Source: Melanocharis versteri
Taxonomy: Eukaryota > Chordata > Aves > Passeriformes > Melanocharitidae
Assembly (NCBI GenBank): GCA_013397845.1
Contig: VZTG01009135.1
Location: 372,001 to 436,000 of the forward strand
Direction of reading: 5' to 3'
Length of the DNA: 64,000 bases
In this document: positions 42,101 to 54,100 of the stretch, piece after piece
How positions within the stretch are numbered: position 1 is the first letter of the stretch
How the letters are laid out: each line of letters opens with the position of its first letter
The notes under the pieces: generated by a model
The model's input: the letters and a program-made list of their open reading frames with translations, nothing else
The model's database searches: none
Told to the model about the DNA's origin: nothing
Program-made: the position numbers and the translations under genes

Positions 42101-45100
42101 ATGTCTGTTGTCATTAATAGTAATCATATAAACTTTTAAAGAGGCTGACAAAGGTAATAAAATATGCTTGATATACACCCCACACAGCAGGACCAACACT
42201 TCTAAGCAGGATAAGCAATGGTTACTGTCAGAACACGAATAACATATTCTAATTAGCTTATAGTCAGCAATTTATATTTCTCAGCTACTCTTAGATAAAA
42301 GCTTTTTGTTGGTACTCACAACTAAGACTAAAGATATAAATGAAACAGGATTCTCAAAGCAAGACATTAATTTTCTAATTCTAAAGGTCCAAGCAGCACC
42401 AGTGTAAACCCTACCATTTAAACCAGCTAAGGAGCCCCTTTTTTTAAAAGCATCATATCTACATTTGATTGGCATATTTTGACAGTATTCAGAACTAAAT
42501 ATTTGCTGCCAGGTAGTTGAATAATTCCAAATACTTCCCTCTTGCCTCTCCAAAGTATGACTATTACTCTTGTTTTAAACCCATTTGCAACAGTTTTGAA
42601 AACAACCTAATATATAGAAAAGAATTAACATAGAATGATACAATAAAGAATGAAAGATTGCTAGTCAGAGAAATGATAGTACCATTATATCTAGATTCTT
42701 CGGGATGCTGTGAGTTATCCAAACTGTCTGGAAATTTTTTCCAGTCTCTACGCTTGGCTGGATTATTGAAACATCTTGGTGAGTGTGGGGGTTCATTCCC
42801 CCATGCCCCTCAAAATGGCGTTTCCCTTCACCCTTCTTCTTCCCAGTATTCCCCATTTCCCGCCACCCCAATGAACTTTCCCGCCTTAGACTGGCTGTCT
42901 GTCACGCCCCTCTCCGCCCCTACACTTCAGTGTATATTGTGTGGCCGAGCTCTGCTCGGCGCTCTTCGCCCCCAAGTTCTCCCTGTTATAAATACATGTA
43001 TTATAGTGTTGGCTTTTCGCAAATAACGAATGCTATGTGTATAATGTCAATCCTTATGGAAGCAGCTTTTGTTATAGAAATATAATCACTTTTAAATGCT
43101 TTAATCACTTCTAAAGGCTTCTTTTTNCCCCGAAGAGCCCCCTTCTCCCTCTTTTACCTCCTCCTGCGCCTTTAACACCGAGGGGTGGACGCGGGCCAAC
43201 CGACACACTGGAGCAGCTCTGCCTTCACACGAAACATCCGCGCCTTTCCCCCGGACTCTTTGGCGACTCGTGTCGTCGGGGGATTGCTGCCCAGGCAGCG
43301 TAAGGGCGAGTCCGGGGCCGATCCCCCGCACGCCCTCCCGCAATCAAGGCAGCCACCTACCTACTCACGACACGGCAGGGCGCGGAGCCACCACCCCGGG
43401 CGCGAGGCCGGTGCAGCTGGACATTAGCCGCTCCTATTCTTTTATTTTTATTTTTACAACAGGTGAGAAGCACACTGTGAAGTACACCTAGATCTAAGAC
43501 CCTCCCGCAACAAGATAGCTAATTAGGCACTTAACATATTTGTACACACCAGATTTAAATACTAAAATTTTCTGAAAACCTACCCCACACCACAATTTAT
43601 AAATTACTTGAAAGCACAGAAGAGTTGACCATTCTCCCCATAAATCTTTAGCTGTTTTTTCTACACACTGAATATTTTGTTACTGTGATTACTTGCTACT
43701 CATTACTGTGATTTAGTGGCTATTCCCTCTCTAGCCTATTTACAAACATACTTTTTCAGTATGGCAAGTCCTTTTATTAAACAGAGCTGCTACATAAATA
43801 TCAAAGATGTAATTTTTTCTTTGTTATAATGTTATAGTAGTAGGATAACAAAATTACTAATTCACAAGCTTTTTTTTTTTTTTTAAAGCATCAAGGCAAT
43901 GCTGCTGGTGGGACAAAATTTAGTTGTGCATAAAAAAAATCCTGAAAATTATGAACAGTCCTGCATCCAGACCACCCACCTTTCCTTTTCTTTGATGTTT
44001 AAAAACTGCTTTATGAAATTATAACTCACCCTTGCTTCATTCTGCTGAAGCTTTTCTTCCATACTTAAAGCTGTCGGAGAATCCAAGAGTGCAATCTAAA
44101 ATCATAAAAAGTAAATATCAATTCAAAAAGAAAACAGTAACAATTTCTGGGGGAACCAAATGAAATGCAATTGTTCAACTCTTCTTAAGCATAAACTCCT
44201 TTGAACTTTAATATATACCATTTTACCTTGAAATACTGTAAACAGAATAATCAAAATCCTGTCAAAGCAGATATTTCAAATACAAATTGGTTTGAAAGTA
44301 CTATTTTCACTTGCTACATACACACGGTCACACACACAGAAACCAGACACACTTATAACAGTAACTCCTAATACAGCTTTCTTTATATTTCTAATAAACA
44401 TGAAAATTCATTATGCATGAATAGTTATCCATTTTGCTTTAATACGTATGTATACTGCTTTATCTTTAGTAACTATGTTCAGGTAACTGGCCTTAAAAGA
44501 GGAAAATTACTAAACAACACAAACACTCAGGCAGTACTCATTGTATGTGACCTTCTACCCTGAATCCAGCGCCATATTTTGGTAATCAATATCTTCAGAT
44601 CTACAGAAGCATTTGCAATATCATGTTCTGGTAATACTAAGGAAAACCACGAAAGAAATTATACAGAGATTTATACTACTGTGCATACATAACACACCAC
44701 CTGCTGTTTTACCAACCATCACAAATTCAGTTAACTTCATCAAGTTTTCTATTGTCTCCCACATAGCCATCTACCACATCCTACCACTGAATCAGATTTT
44801 TGCAATAACCACTATTTTACAGCTTGAAACTAAGTCAAAGCATTCAAACTTCAAGGGGGTCCAAGTTACATCTACTTTGCTAACTCTAAATCAAACCATA
44901 ATTTGAAAATAAATTAATCTTCCCCTCCTAAAAAATATGGAAGAAATACAAGTAATTCAACCCCATTAAAAGTCTTTTAATTATTTGTAACAAAGCAGAG
45001 CTCTCTGCTCCAATCGTCTACAATACCCATTTCTGCTTCCAACAGTGGTTCCATTCCCTTTTTCAGCAAATTTTTTATAGCATGAAATCCATCTGAAGTC

Positions 45101-48100
45101 CTACCCCTCTACTAACAATAGTCCATGCTGAACTGACATTTCATATACCATGTAAAACAGAATTACATAGTTCTAGCAACAAATCTGAAGTAGTAGTTCA
45201 GATACTTCCAAATTATATTTGCTCAAGTATGAAATCTAGCAGTCCTGAACGACATTATGTAGAAGAGACAACTGGCCTGAGCCAATTGTATATTCTTTAT
45301 TGTTACTTTGGTTTCACCACCCTGGGAACACAGGAGAAACTAAACTTAACTGAGCCTGTGCAGCTAATATTTATAGCCGATCATACTGACAGAGCAAGAA
45401 GGAGAATCATGCAAAAGTGAAGCAGAGCATGATTTTTGTTTTCTTACACTACCACTGAAAGTACTCTTATGTATTTAGCATGTTATGTGCCTTCTAACGT
45501 ACTGTGCAGCCAAACACAAATAAAATGTGTTGTTTAAATCCATTCATACTCCTACACTTTCATATTTACGCATCTTAAATACTTTAAACCTCCTACTTCT
45601 TTCAAGATACTACACAAAGTACCTCTTCAGTCCATCAGGATAGACCCAGAAGGTATGTTTCAGCTCAGTCTCCTTATGCTGTGTTGACTACCTGTTCCAC
45701 AGCACACGGCAATCCAGCATGGATTATATTACGAGAACCCCAAAAGCTTTGGGATGACAATTTTTTCCCCACTTATGTTAAAAGAGGTAATCTGCTGGCC
45801 ATATGGAAACTGATTCAATCAGGAAACTAATATTCATTCATAGCCTCATAGAGCTTGTTTACTCAAATCAATATAACGAAAGATAATTACCTCATTACAT
45901 TCTAGAAATAGATGTTATAACTCAAGGAAAATTACACATAAATTCCAAGTAAAGCTAACCTGATTCCCTTGAGCAAGCAGGGCTTTTAATCGGGCTATTT
46001 CAGCTCTCAGCTCACGGATCAGTTTGACGTTAGGATCCTCATTAATAGTAGGCTTGTTGATGATGTTTTTGGCTCTATTTGCATAGCGAAGTGTACTTAA
46101 AGTTTCTCCATAATTGACATCAGCAGGTGAAATAGCTAAGGACATGAAATCAGAAGCAGTTTATCTAGCACCATATGTTTCATTTACTGAAGTTAGTTTA
46201 TATTTTAAAAGTCAGATAAATTCAATGTGAGTGAAGAGACACAAATATATCATTAACCAGTACGGATAAAATTTGTTCCAATTCTTCACCTAACTCCACT
46301 TTCATGTCACTGAAACTTCACATAAGTAAACACTGTATGAGATAAGCGTATTAGGATAATAGGTATAACAACCAAGTGTTGCAAAGAAATCTTGCTGTCA
46401 ATCTAGTTAACATTTATATCTCCCCGGTAAACATAAATGTCCTATATGAATACTTCACAGGCTTTCTTGCAATTTTTTACAAGAACAGTTGGGAAAATGG
46501 TAAATATTTTTTAAGTATCAATGTAATCAGTGAAAAGGAAAGACATACCAGGTAAAACACAGTAGGGAAATTAAACAGCATTAAAACATAAACAAACAAA
46601 CAAACTAAACAAAACAAAAACAAACAAAAACACACACGCACAAAAAAAAAAACCACAGACAGGAGAACCAAAACAAGATAAGAGCTTCTATAATTTACAA
46701 ACCTAGCTGCTCCCCTGAGCTGCAGGCATCTGGCAGCACACAGAACTGTCAGCTATCTGATGCATCAAGAGAAACCAGTATTATTTTTACAAGCAACCTA
46801 ACCAGGAAAAACAATGCAATTTAAATGCAAGTGCTAATGCTATCCTTCCCTTATTTTTCCTAACAATATATATGATGTTCCAAATAAAAAAGATAATTAA
46901 GGTATCCAAATAGATGAGTGAAAACACAGAAGAGAAAACTATCCAGAAATCGGGCTGATCAAACTGAACAAGAGATCCAGAGAACCAGACAATGAAAACA
47001 CCTGAAAAACTAATTAAGCAACTAAAATAATCTGTCCTTTCTCATTCTCTCAAAAACAATAAATTTTTTTTTGTGGCAGAGACTCTCTGAGCTACAGGAG
47101 ACGCATCTGGAAACAGCCTATACTTGCCCTAGCTCACACTCTCACTTCCCTGCTTGATCTACTGTCTCTTCTCCACTACTCAATTATTCTCTATCTGGAA
47201 GGATGTTACAATATGTTACAAAAATACAACAAATCAAAATCAGACATATTTTTCTACAGCCTTTCCTACAGTTAAAAGTGATCTTCCTGCATTATCTTCT
47301 GCTTAATTATAGAAAAGGCAGGACAAATGTATCCAGACAGCTTGTTGGGCTCTGCTAGGAAATTCTACCGCATTACCAGTGGAGTTACTGTTGGAGAAAA
47401 GATCAACCATCAGGGCTCTGCCTAGCAGAAGCATCACAAATAGATGAGGAAGTAGCTGAAAAAGAAGCTGGGTACTGTAATCATCAGTACAGGCACCTAA
47501 AGCTCACTCTGTTTCTAAAACTTCTCTTCCCAACCCCTCTGTCAAGAAAAAAAAGTTACTCAACCATGGCACTGCAAGAAAGCAGCAAGAAAGTTGCCAG
47601 CACAGCAGTACTTAAAGAGCCAGAAAACCAAAGCAGAGTCTGGGCCACAATCATCTATTGGCACTACTGTGATTCTCCTGAGGAAAACAAGTGGCATGGA
47701 TTCCAAAAACATCCCCAAAATCCTGCAACAAAGGAACTGCTATCCAGAGAATTTGGTTCTGAAGAACCAGAACTTGATCTGATACATTTTATTCCCTCAA
47801 TTCTGCTCTCCCACCATTCCCAAAAGGGGACTGCACCAGTTAAGACCACATTTCATCTGAGCAGGAAAGAGTGAGAGAAATTTCAGAGCTGCTCTTCTCC
47901 TCATGTCCAGCGGTACCTGGACAAGTTTGACAAGTGGGCCCACAGGGACCTAATGAGGGTCAGTAAGTCCAACTGCAAGGTGCTGCACCCGGGTCAGGGC
48001 AATCCCACATATGAGTACAGACTGGGAAAAGAACTCATTGCAAGCAGCCCTACGGAAAAGAACTTGGCGGTTCTTTTTGGTGGGTGAACATGAGCCAGCA

Positions 48101-51100
48101 GTCTGTGCTCAAGGCCCAGAAAGCCAGCCACATCCTGTGCTGGCAAATGGTTTTAAGCTAGAAGTGGAGATATTTAGATTAGATATTAGGACAAAATTCT
48201 TTACCCAGAAGGTGGTGAGACACTGAAACAGTGAAGTACGACGGCCTGAACAACAGGCCCTGAGCCAAAGTTGACATATAGATGAACCTTCCAACCAAAT
48301 GTTATATATATATTTGGTCATTAACAGAGTATTGTTATGTATGTTCATTTACTGGCAAAACATGTGTTTACCTTTACATATGTAGAAACTGGGTAAGGCT
48401 ACATCTTACCTAATTAGGGGGTATTACAATCAAAGACAACTCCCTTGGTTCCTCCTTGAGCCCATGTCAGGCTTTGGGAGAAAGCCAACAGGAGAATGAA
48501 ATTAGAAATTATGTCAGCTTGTTTGTTTAACAGTATAAAAACTGGGCCACTGTCACAGCAAAGTGGAGGAGCCTCATGGCCTGAGGTGAACACACCACAG
48601 GAGTTCCCAGTTACCAGGTGTGGTTCTCCAGTCCTTTGCTGTGACAGCTTCCCCTCACAGCTGATGTCTCTCAGACTTGGATGATGTATCTTTATTAGGG
48701 AAACCTGGTGATGTATCTTTCTTAATCACTACAGGCATTCTTTCATAGTAATGATTAGGTGCACTTCTTAGTTTATCTTATCTTTTTGTAATTCTTTGCT
48801 AATTATTATGTGCGTTGCTTAGCTTATCCTTTTGTGATCGTTTGCAGTTTTACATAATAGTAAATCACACTGTTCCTTAAGTCGGTGTCTGTGTCTCTGG
48901 CCCTACCCACCAGCAAAACAAATACGTCACCCAGAGAAGCTGTGGATGCCCCATCCCTGGAAGTGTTCAAGGCCAGGGCAGATGAAGCTCTGAGCAACCT
49001 GGTCTAGTGAAAGGTGTCCCTGTCCATGGCAGGAGGGATGGAACTAAATGATCTTTAAGGTCCCTTCCAACCCAAACCATTCTATGATTTCCAACATCCA
49101 AAATCCTCACCTCCCCTTAAACATCATCCTGGCTTCACTTTGGTTTTTTGGGAATGGAATTCCCATTCCAGTTTGTTGACAAATCTGCAATACAGATACC
49201 ATAGATAGCGTTTTAAACTAAGTGATCCTTACAGAGCTTCCTGTGGGTAAAAAGGAAACCATAAGAGTTTTCAAGACAACCGATCATAATTTAATTTAGA
49301 CAAGAAGTTAAAACGTTGTGTGCTTTTAGAAGGTTAGATAAAAGTGACCATCTTTCCCACAGGATGTCAAAAGAGACCAGGTTGCTACTAATGCAACAAA
49401 AACCAACAATTTGGAACAGCAACTGATTCACACACCAGTATCGACCAGATACACAAAGCTTTAATTACACTGTACAGAGCGTAGGTGAAAGACAGAGGGT
49501 TACTAGAAAGCTCAGAAATAAAGAAATCACTAATATGTGTAAACCATGTTCTGCCTTAACAAAACATCTGGAATCTAAATATTTACATCCACTCCTATTA
49601 AGCATGAACTATTCAGAATTCAAAAAGAGTAACTTAAAAACACTTACTGGCAATCATTATAGTTCTGGAGTTTCCTCCTAGGCTATCTTTCAACAGCCAA
49701 GTCAACACCGAGTCCCTGTAAGGCACAAATACTTGTTTCTTCTTTGAAAGAGGATTTGTTGCATCCTGAGATAAATCAGCTGTCATGAGGAGATAGAAAA
49801 AAAATAAAATTATGTCTTTTCATTCATTTTCAAAAATGTGTTAGGCCACTATTTGTGTAAGTAAACACAAAGGAATTTAATGACTAAAAAACGCCTCAAG
49901 ACAGACAAGCACAAAAACCAGAGACTCACCTAAGGCAGAAATTACGTTTCCCAGAGTAACTAGAGATTTGTTAATATTCCCTCCTTCCTTTAATCTAACC
50001 CCTGTGGCACCAGTGGCATCTGCTCTCTCACTTCCAGCAAGATCTACTAAATGAATCTTGCTAACAGTTTCACAAGGCATTTCAGAATCAAATTTAGCCT
50101 ACGGAAAAGAAAAAAATAAAACAAAGAAAAGTATGTTAAGCTAAGAAATACTGCACTTTTACTGCATCAAATTTAGTGGCCTTTTTCATGACATGACTGA
50201 ATTTAACTTGTTTACAATAGCAGGTCTTGAGAAAATGTGTATTAGAGGCACCACTAAAAGACATTTGATAATGAATTTTTGCATAACTCCCATATTATTT
50301 CTTTAAATTGTAATGTTTGCAACTTTTTAGCCGCTTACAGACAAGCTGTGACAGTGTGAGCTGTAATTTATATGATGCAGTGACCATGTACTGCATTCAT
50401 TTTATTAAGCTTGCAACATTTGTATTACATTTATATATTGCTTTCAACAAGTTATAGCATGCACAGACAAATTTACACTCAATTTCTCCCCCACCTCCAA
50501 GTTCTCTTAATCTAGCAGGTCACCCATGGCTTTCTAAAAAGCCCCCCAAAACAACAATGAAGAGCAGGAGTCATTAGAAAAGGAGTTTACTGCGTACAAG
50601 CAAACAGATCACTATGCTCTAAAGAAACATGTCCAATCTCTCTAATGAGTTTTGTTTTGTTACCTGAGTGAAGTTGATTGTGAAAATGGCATGTGACCTG
50701 CTACTAACATCATTCATTCCAGTTGCAGCCGTCGTCCTATTTATATTTCCTGCATCCATAAGTTCCTCAACATCAGTATAATTTTGGACTAAATGTTTAG
50801 ACAAGTCTGAAGAAAAGCAGAGTGTTACAGTATGCTCATATGTGTCCTTCATTTTCTTTACAAAAAGATTCAAACTACACTCACCACTGCAAACTATTGC
50901 TGCAATTAGTGTTTATTGTCATACTTGTTTATCACTTAAGGAAAGGAATGAGGCCCCTTATGAACAATGGACAACTTACACATTTACAGTAAAAAAGAAA
51001 AAATATGCAATCTTACTAAATTATTTAGTGCAGTAACATGAGCATAATCTCTCAAGAGACATGAACCTTCCCTGGTAGAGAACAAATTAAGACAATTAGA

Positions 51101-54100
51101 TCCTAATAGGTTTTCATTTCATCTAAATATCTAAGATTTATAAATTATAGTCAACAAACTATTAAAACCAATTGTGTCTCTTAACATTACTTAAAAATGT
51201 GTTATAAATTTACACACAAAAAACTCTGTAATAATTTTAGGATTGGGAAAGCAAGTAGAGTTGCAAAATGAGAAGCTATTCCTTCAATGCTTTTTACCAA
51301 AGTAAAGCACTGCATCCATCATAATTTATATTTGAAAAGATAAAATGCCATATACAGTTAGACACTACATTTTAGAATATATAAAGGTAATAAAATATGC
51401 AGTGTAAAACAATGATAGTGTTTTTACCCTCAACATAAGGCCCTTCTTTTGGATGTTCCCGTATTCGTAAATTATTCGTTTTTGATGACTTCCGTCTGAG
51501 AAGATCTCTCACACGTTCATTATAAATTTCCAAATAACTGAAAGAAAAAGAACAGAAAGTCACTGACTGATTCAAAAGGAAAGCCACATTAACACAAGTT
51601 TGAAAGCAAGATGCTTGGAGAACGAAAACAGATCCAAAGTTGGCTTAAGATAATAATGACTACAAGGCATTGTATCGTAAAGGAAAAAGCCAAAAAAGCA
51701 AGAAAAAAGAGGAAAGAACGCAGACATTAGCAAGATCGGGATCTCCTAATGTTAGCCTAAAATAAAGGGTAAAAAAAAGGAAGATGCTGTCCAGTAGCAA
51801 AGGCATTTGCATTATCACATAAATGAAGCAATATGCACAGCTCTTGGATTGAAGATACAAGTACTGCGCATTTTGACTACAAGTGCCAACAAAAATCATG
51901 TATAGGACTGAGGCCAAGCATAAAAAATTATTTTTGAAAAACATGTACTTTTCTCAGAGATAAAGTGAAACAGAGTGGTTCTAACTGAAAGAAGTTTGAT
52001 AACCTGCATCTCTTAACATGCAAGACCTACCTGACTTCTGTTCGAAAGGATGCCTCATTCCACTTTGTTTTTTCACTTATTTTGCTGAATAATCCCTCAC
52101 AAATTCGAGGTATCAAACCTGCATCACCCTGCAATAACAACAATTCTTAATTCCAAGGCTATTAATGCATGCACAATATATTTTGAAAAATAAAACTCTA
52201 GATGACTAGTGGAGAGTTTAAGACTCCAGAAAGAGGAAAAATCAAAACTTTTCAGCAAATACTCTCTTGCCCTTTATTCAACTGCAGTCACCTCGCCACT
52301 TTAACCCTTTTGTGTGTGGAATGTACAACCAGCTCCATTTCTTTGCTGCTGGAATACATTTTGTCCCTCTCATTCAGTTTGAATAATCCCAACTGCTTAA
52401 GGCAGAGACTGGCTCCCCAGAGTAAGTCATGAACAGCCTTATCTCACCAGTATCTTAACTGCTTCTATCTCATTTCACTGTGTACCTGGCAACAACTGCA
52501 GAAAGCAGGACATGCAGCCATGGGACATTCTCATTCAAACCTCCAGTTCCCAGGCCACAGTCCTTCCTGTGTTGAAAAGTGCAGCAGGTTGGACACAGGT
52601 CCTCCGAATAAATTAGTGCACAAGAGCCAAATTAAACCTTCATTCACTGTATCCCACAATCCAGCCAAATTAAATTCAGTATTTAACTTCTGAATGTTTG
52701 TCTCTGCAGATAAAGAGTTTTTATGCATGAAATGCTTGGTTGGTTTAATAAAGCAAACTGAATAAAACCTATCCCACTGAGATACCCAGCAACTTAGCAT
52801 GCAGCTTTCCTTGTTGGTCCAGGAAGAGCCCTCTCCAGCCAAGCAGTAAGCTATGGTGAGGGCTTTCCTCAGCAGCAGAGGAGCAGGAGAGTGCCACACA
52901 GGTCTGGTCTCATCAGACATGGAGGTGCTTGCTCCCAGCTGCCCCATTCCCACCAAGTCTGATTAGGTAGGTGACCAACTACCTGCTGAGTACATCTCCT
53001 CCCCACGGCTTCAGGGAGACAGCAGTTAACACCTCCTCAGAGCCATGGCTCCCTGGAATAACAGGACAGGACATACACATACAGATGAGCTTTGAGGTAA
53101 GAGGTCCAGGCTCAGGAGCAGCTTACACAACATTCTGTCAGCTATAGTTTGCTTCCAGTCTAAAAACATGTAAGAGATTCAATGCAATGAACTAACTCTA
53201 TTCACCATTGCAACAAGAAATGCTCTTGTGTTTAGAGTCAGGGGCCTTGTAATTAAGCAGGATGCAAATTAGGAGAAACCAGACCACATATCAATGTGAA
53301 CATAGCCCAGGCACTCCACGCACCTAAGGGCTTGCCTGGTGGGATTCTACAGATAACTGGGAACAGGAAAACACAACGCCAATGGACTCCCCCTGCACCA
53401 AACTCTGTCAGAGCAAGTGCTCCATGGGCGAAGATCTCTCTTCTACTTGGACCCCTACATAAAATTCAACCCTTTTTACCCAAGCTCACTCGAGTCTGCT
53501 CCCATACTGGTCCCTCTGCCCTCATTTTTCAGCTTCCTTCTTCATTCCCTGTCACAGCAATGTTCTTCCAGGTGCCACCTCCAAGCTCCCCTTCCTCGTT
53601 CCTTTGCCCAGATATAACTCCCAGTTCATCATCCAGTCACTTCTATTTTTTAATTATACTTTATCCCTCCATTTTGCTTTTTCCCAGCTTCTTCCTCCTC
53701 TTAATCAGAGCCTCTCTATCCTTCTCAAACCAAGCTTCATTCTTTGAAATAATAATCTATTCTCTGCTCCTATCATTCCTAGATCTTCACATGACTGCAC
53801 CTTGGGTTAAAAAAAAAATCCCTAGATAAAGGAAGAAACTTGCAGATTAATTAGGCTTTTTTGGAGACAGGTGCCTCTGGCAACATAGGAGCAGCCTTTC
53901 CCAATATCTGTCAATTATCAATCTCTATTTCCAGGTAAAGTTTCATGGGTCAGTGTTGGGAATTCCCATACACATTTTATTTTAATTTTTTTTTAAACAA
54001 TGGAAGAGGGAAAACACTTTTCTTTCATCTCATGCTTGGAAACATCTGAATAGTTTTAATCAAAGCTCAGGGGAAAAAATATGGAAGATCTATCACAAAG

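Larger units (their letters stand above)
40108..44029 (-). other. KIF16B: KIF16B intron 11
   Basis: About 3.9 kb with the most mixed content of the window: a sense-oriented CR1 (40400-41530), an LTR-like block (42690-43126), an unresolved base at 43127 and a CpG-rich block (43128-43440). The remaining AT-rich stretches (41531-42690 and 43441-44029) show nothing recognisable. Confidence 0.65.
46136..49647 (-). other. KIF16B: KIF16B intron 9
   Basis: About 3.5 kb. It contains an A/C-rich tract (46590-46653) and a CR1 copy at 47890-49090 interrupted by an LTR-like segment at about 48300-48912. The part from 46660 to 47880 has no recognised feature. The open frame at 47566-47874 has no resemblance I know. 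Confidence 0.65.

Noticed and set aside
45915..46145. Met start of the frame over exon 10 as a translation start
   Set aside because: The Met and the following residues precede an AG acceptor at 46136-46137; homology to KIF16B starts exactly after it and joins exon 9 in phase.
48232..48925. Alternative borders of the LTR-like insertion, including TACG direct repeats at 48237 and 48923
   Set aside because: These borders would not give TG...CA ends; the 48300-48912 pair fits LTR structure better, though not conclusively.
52531..52956. 141-codon minus-strand open frame, possibly an LTR or a gene
   Set aside because: No protein similarity recognised. The surrounding sequence has some LTR-like traits (AATAAA signals), but no TG...CA ends with duplication could be found, so it is not listed as a feature.
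53296..53829. 177-codon plus-strand open frame
   Set aside because: The translation is dominated by Ser/Phe/Leu/Pro from a pyrimidine-rich tract; no known fold, and it lies in an intron on the opposite strand.
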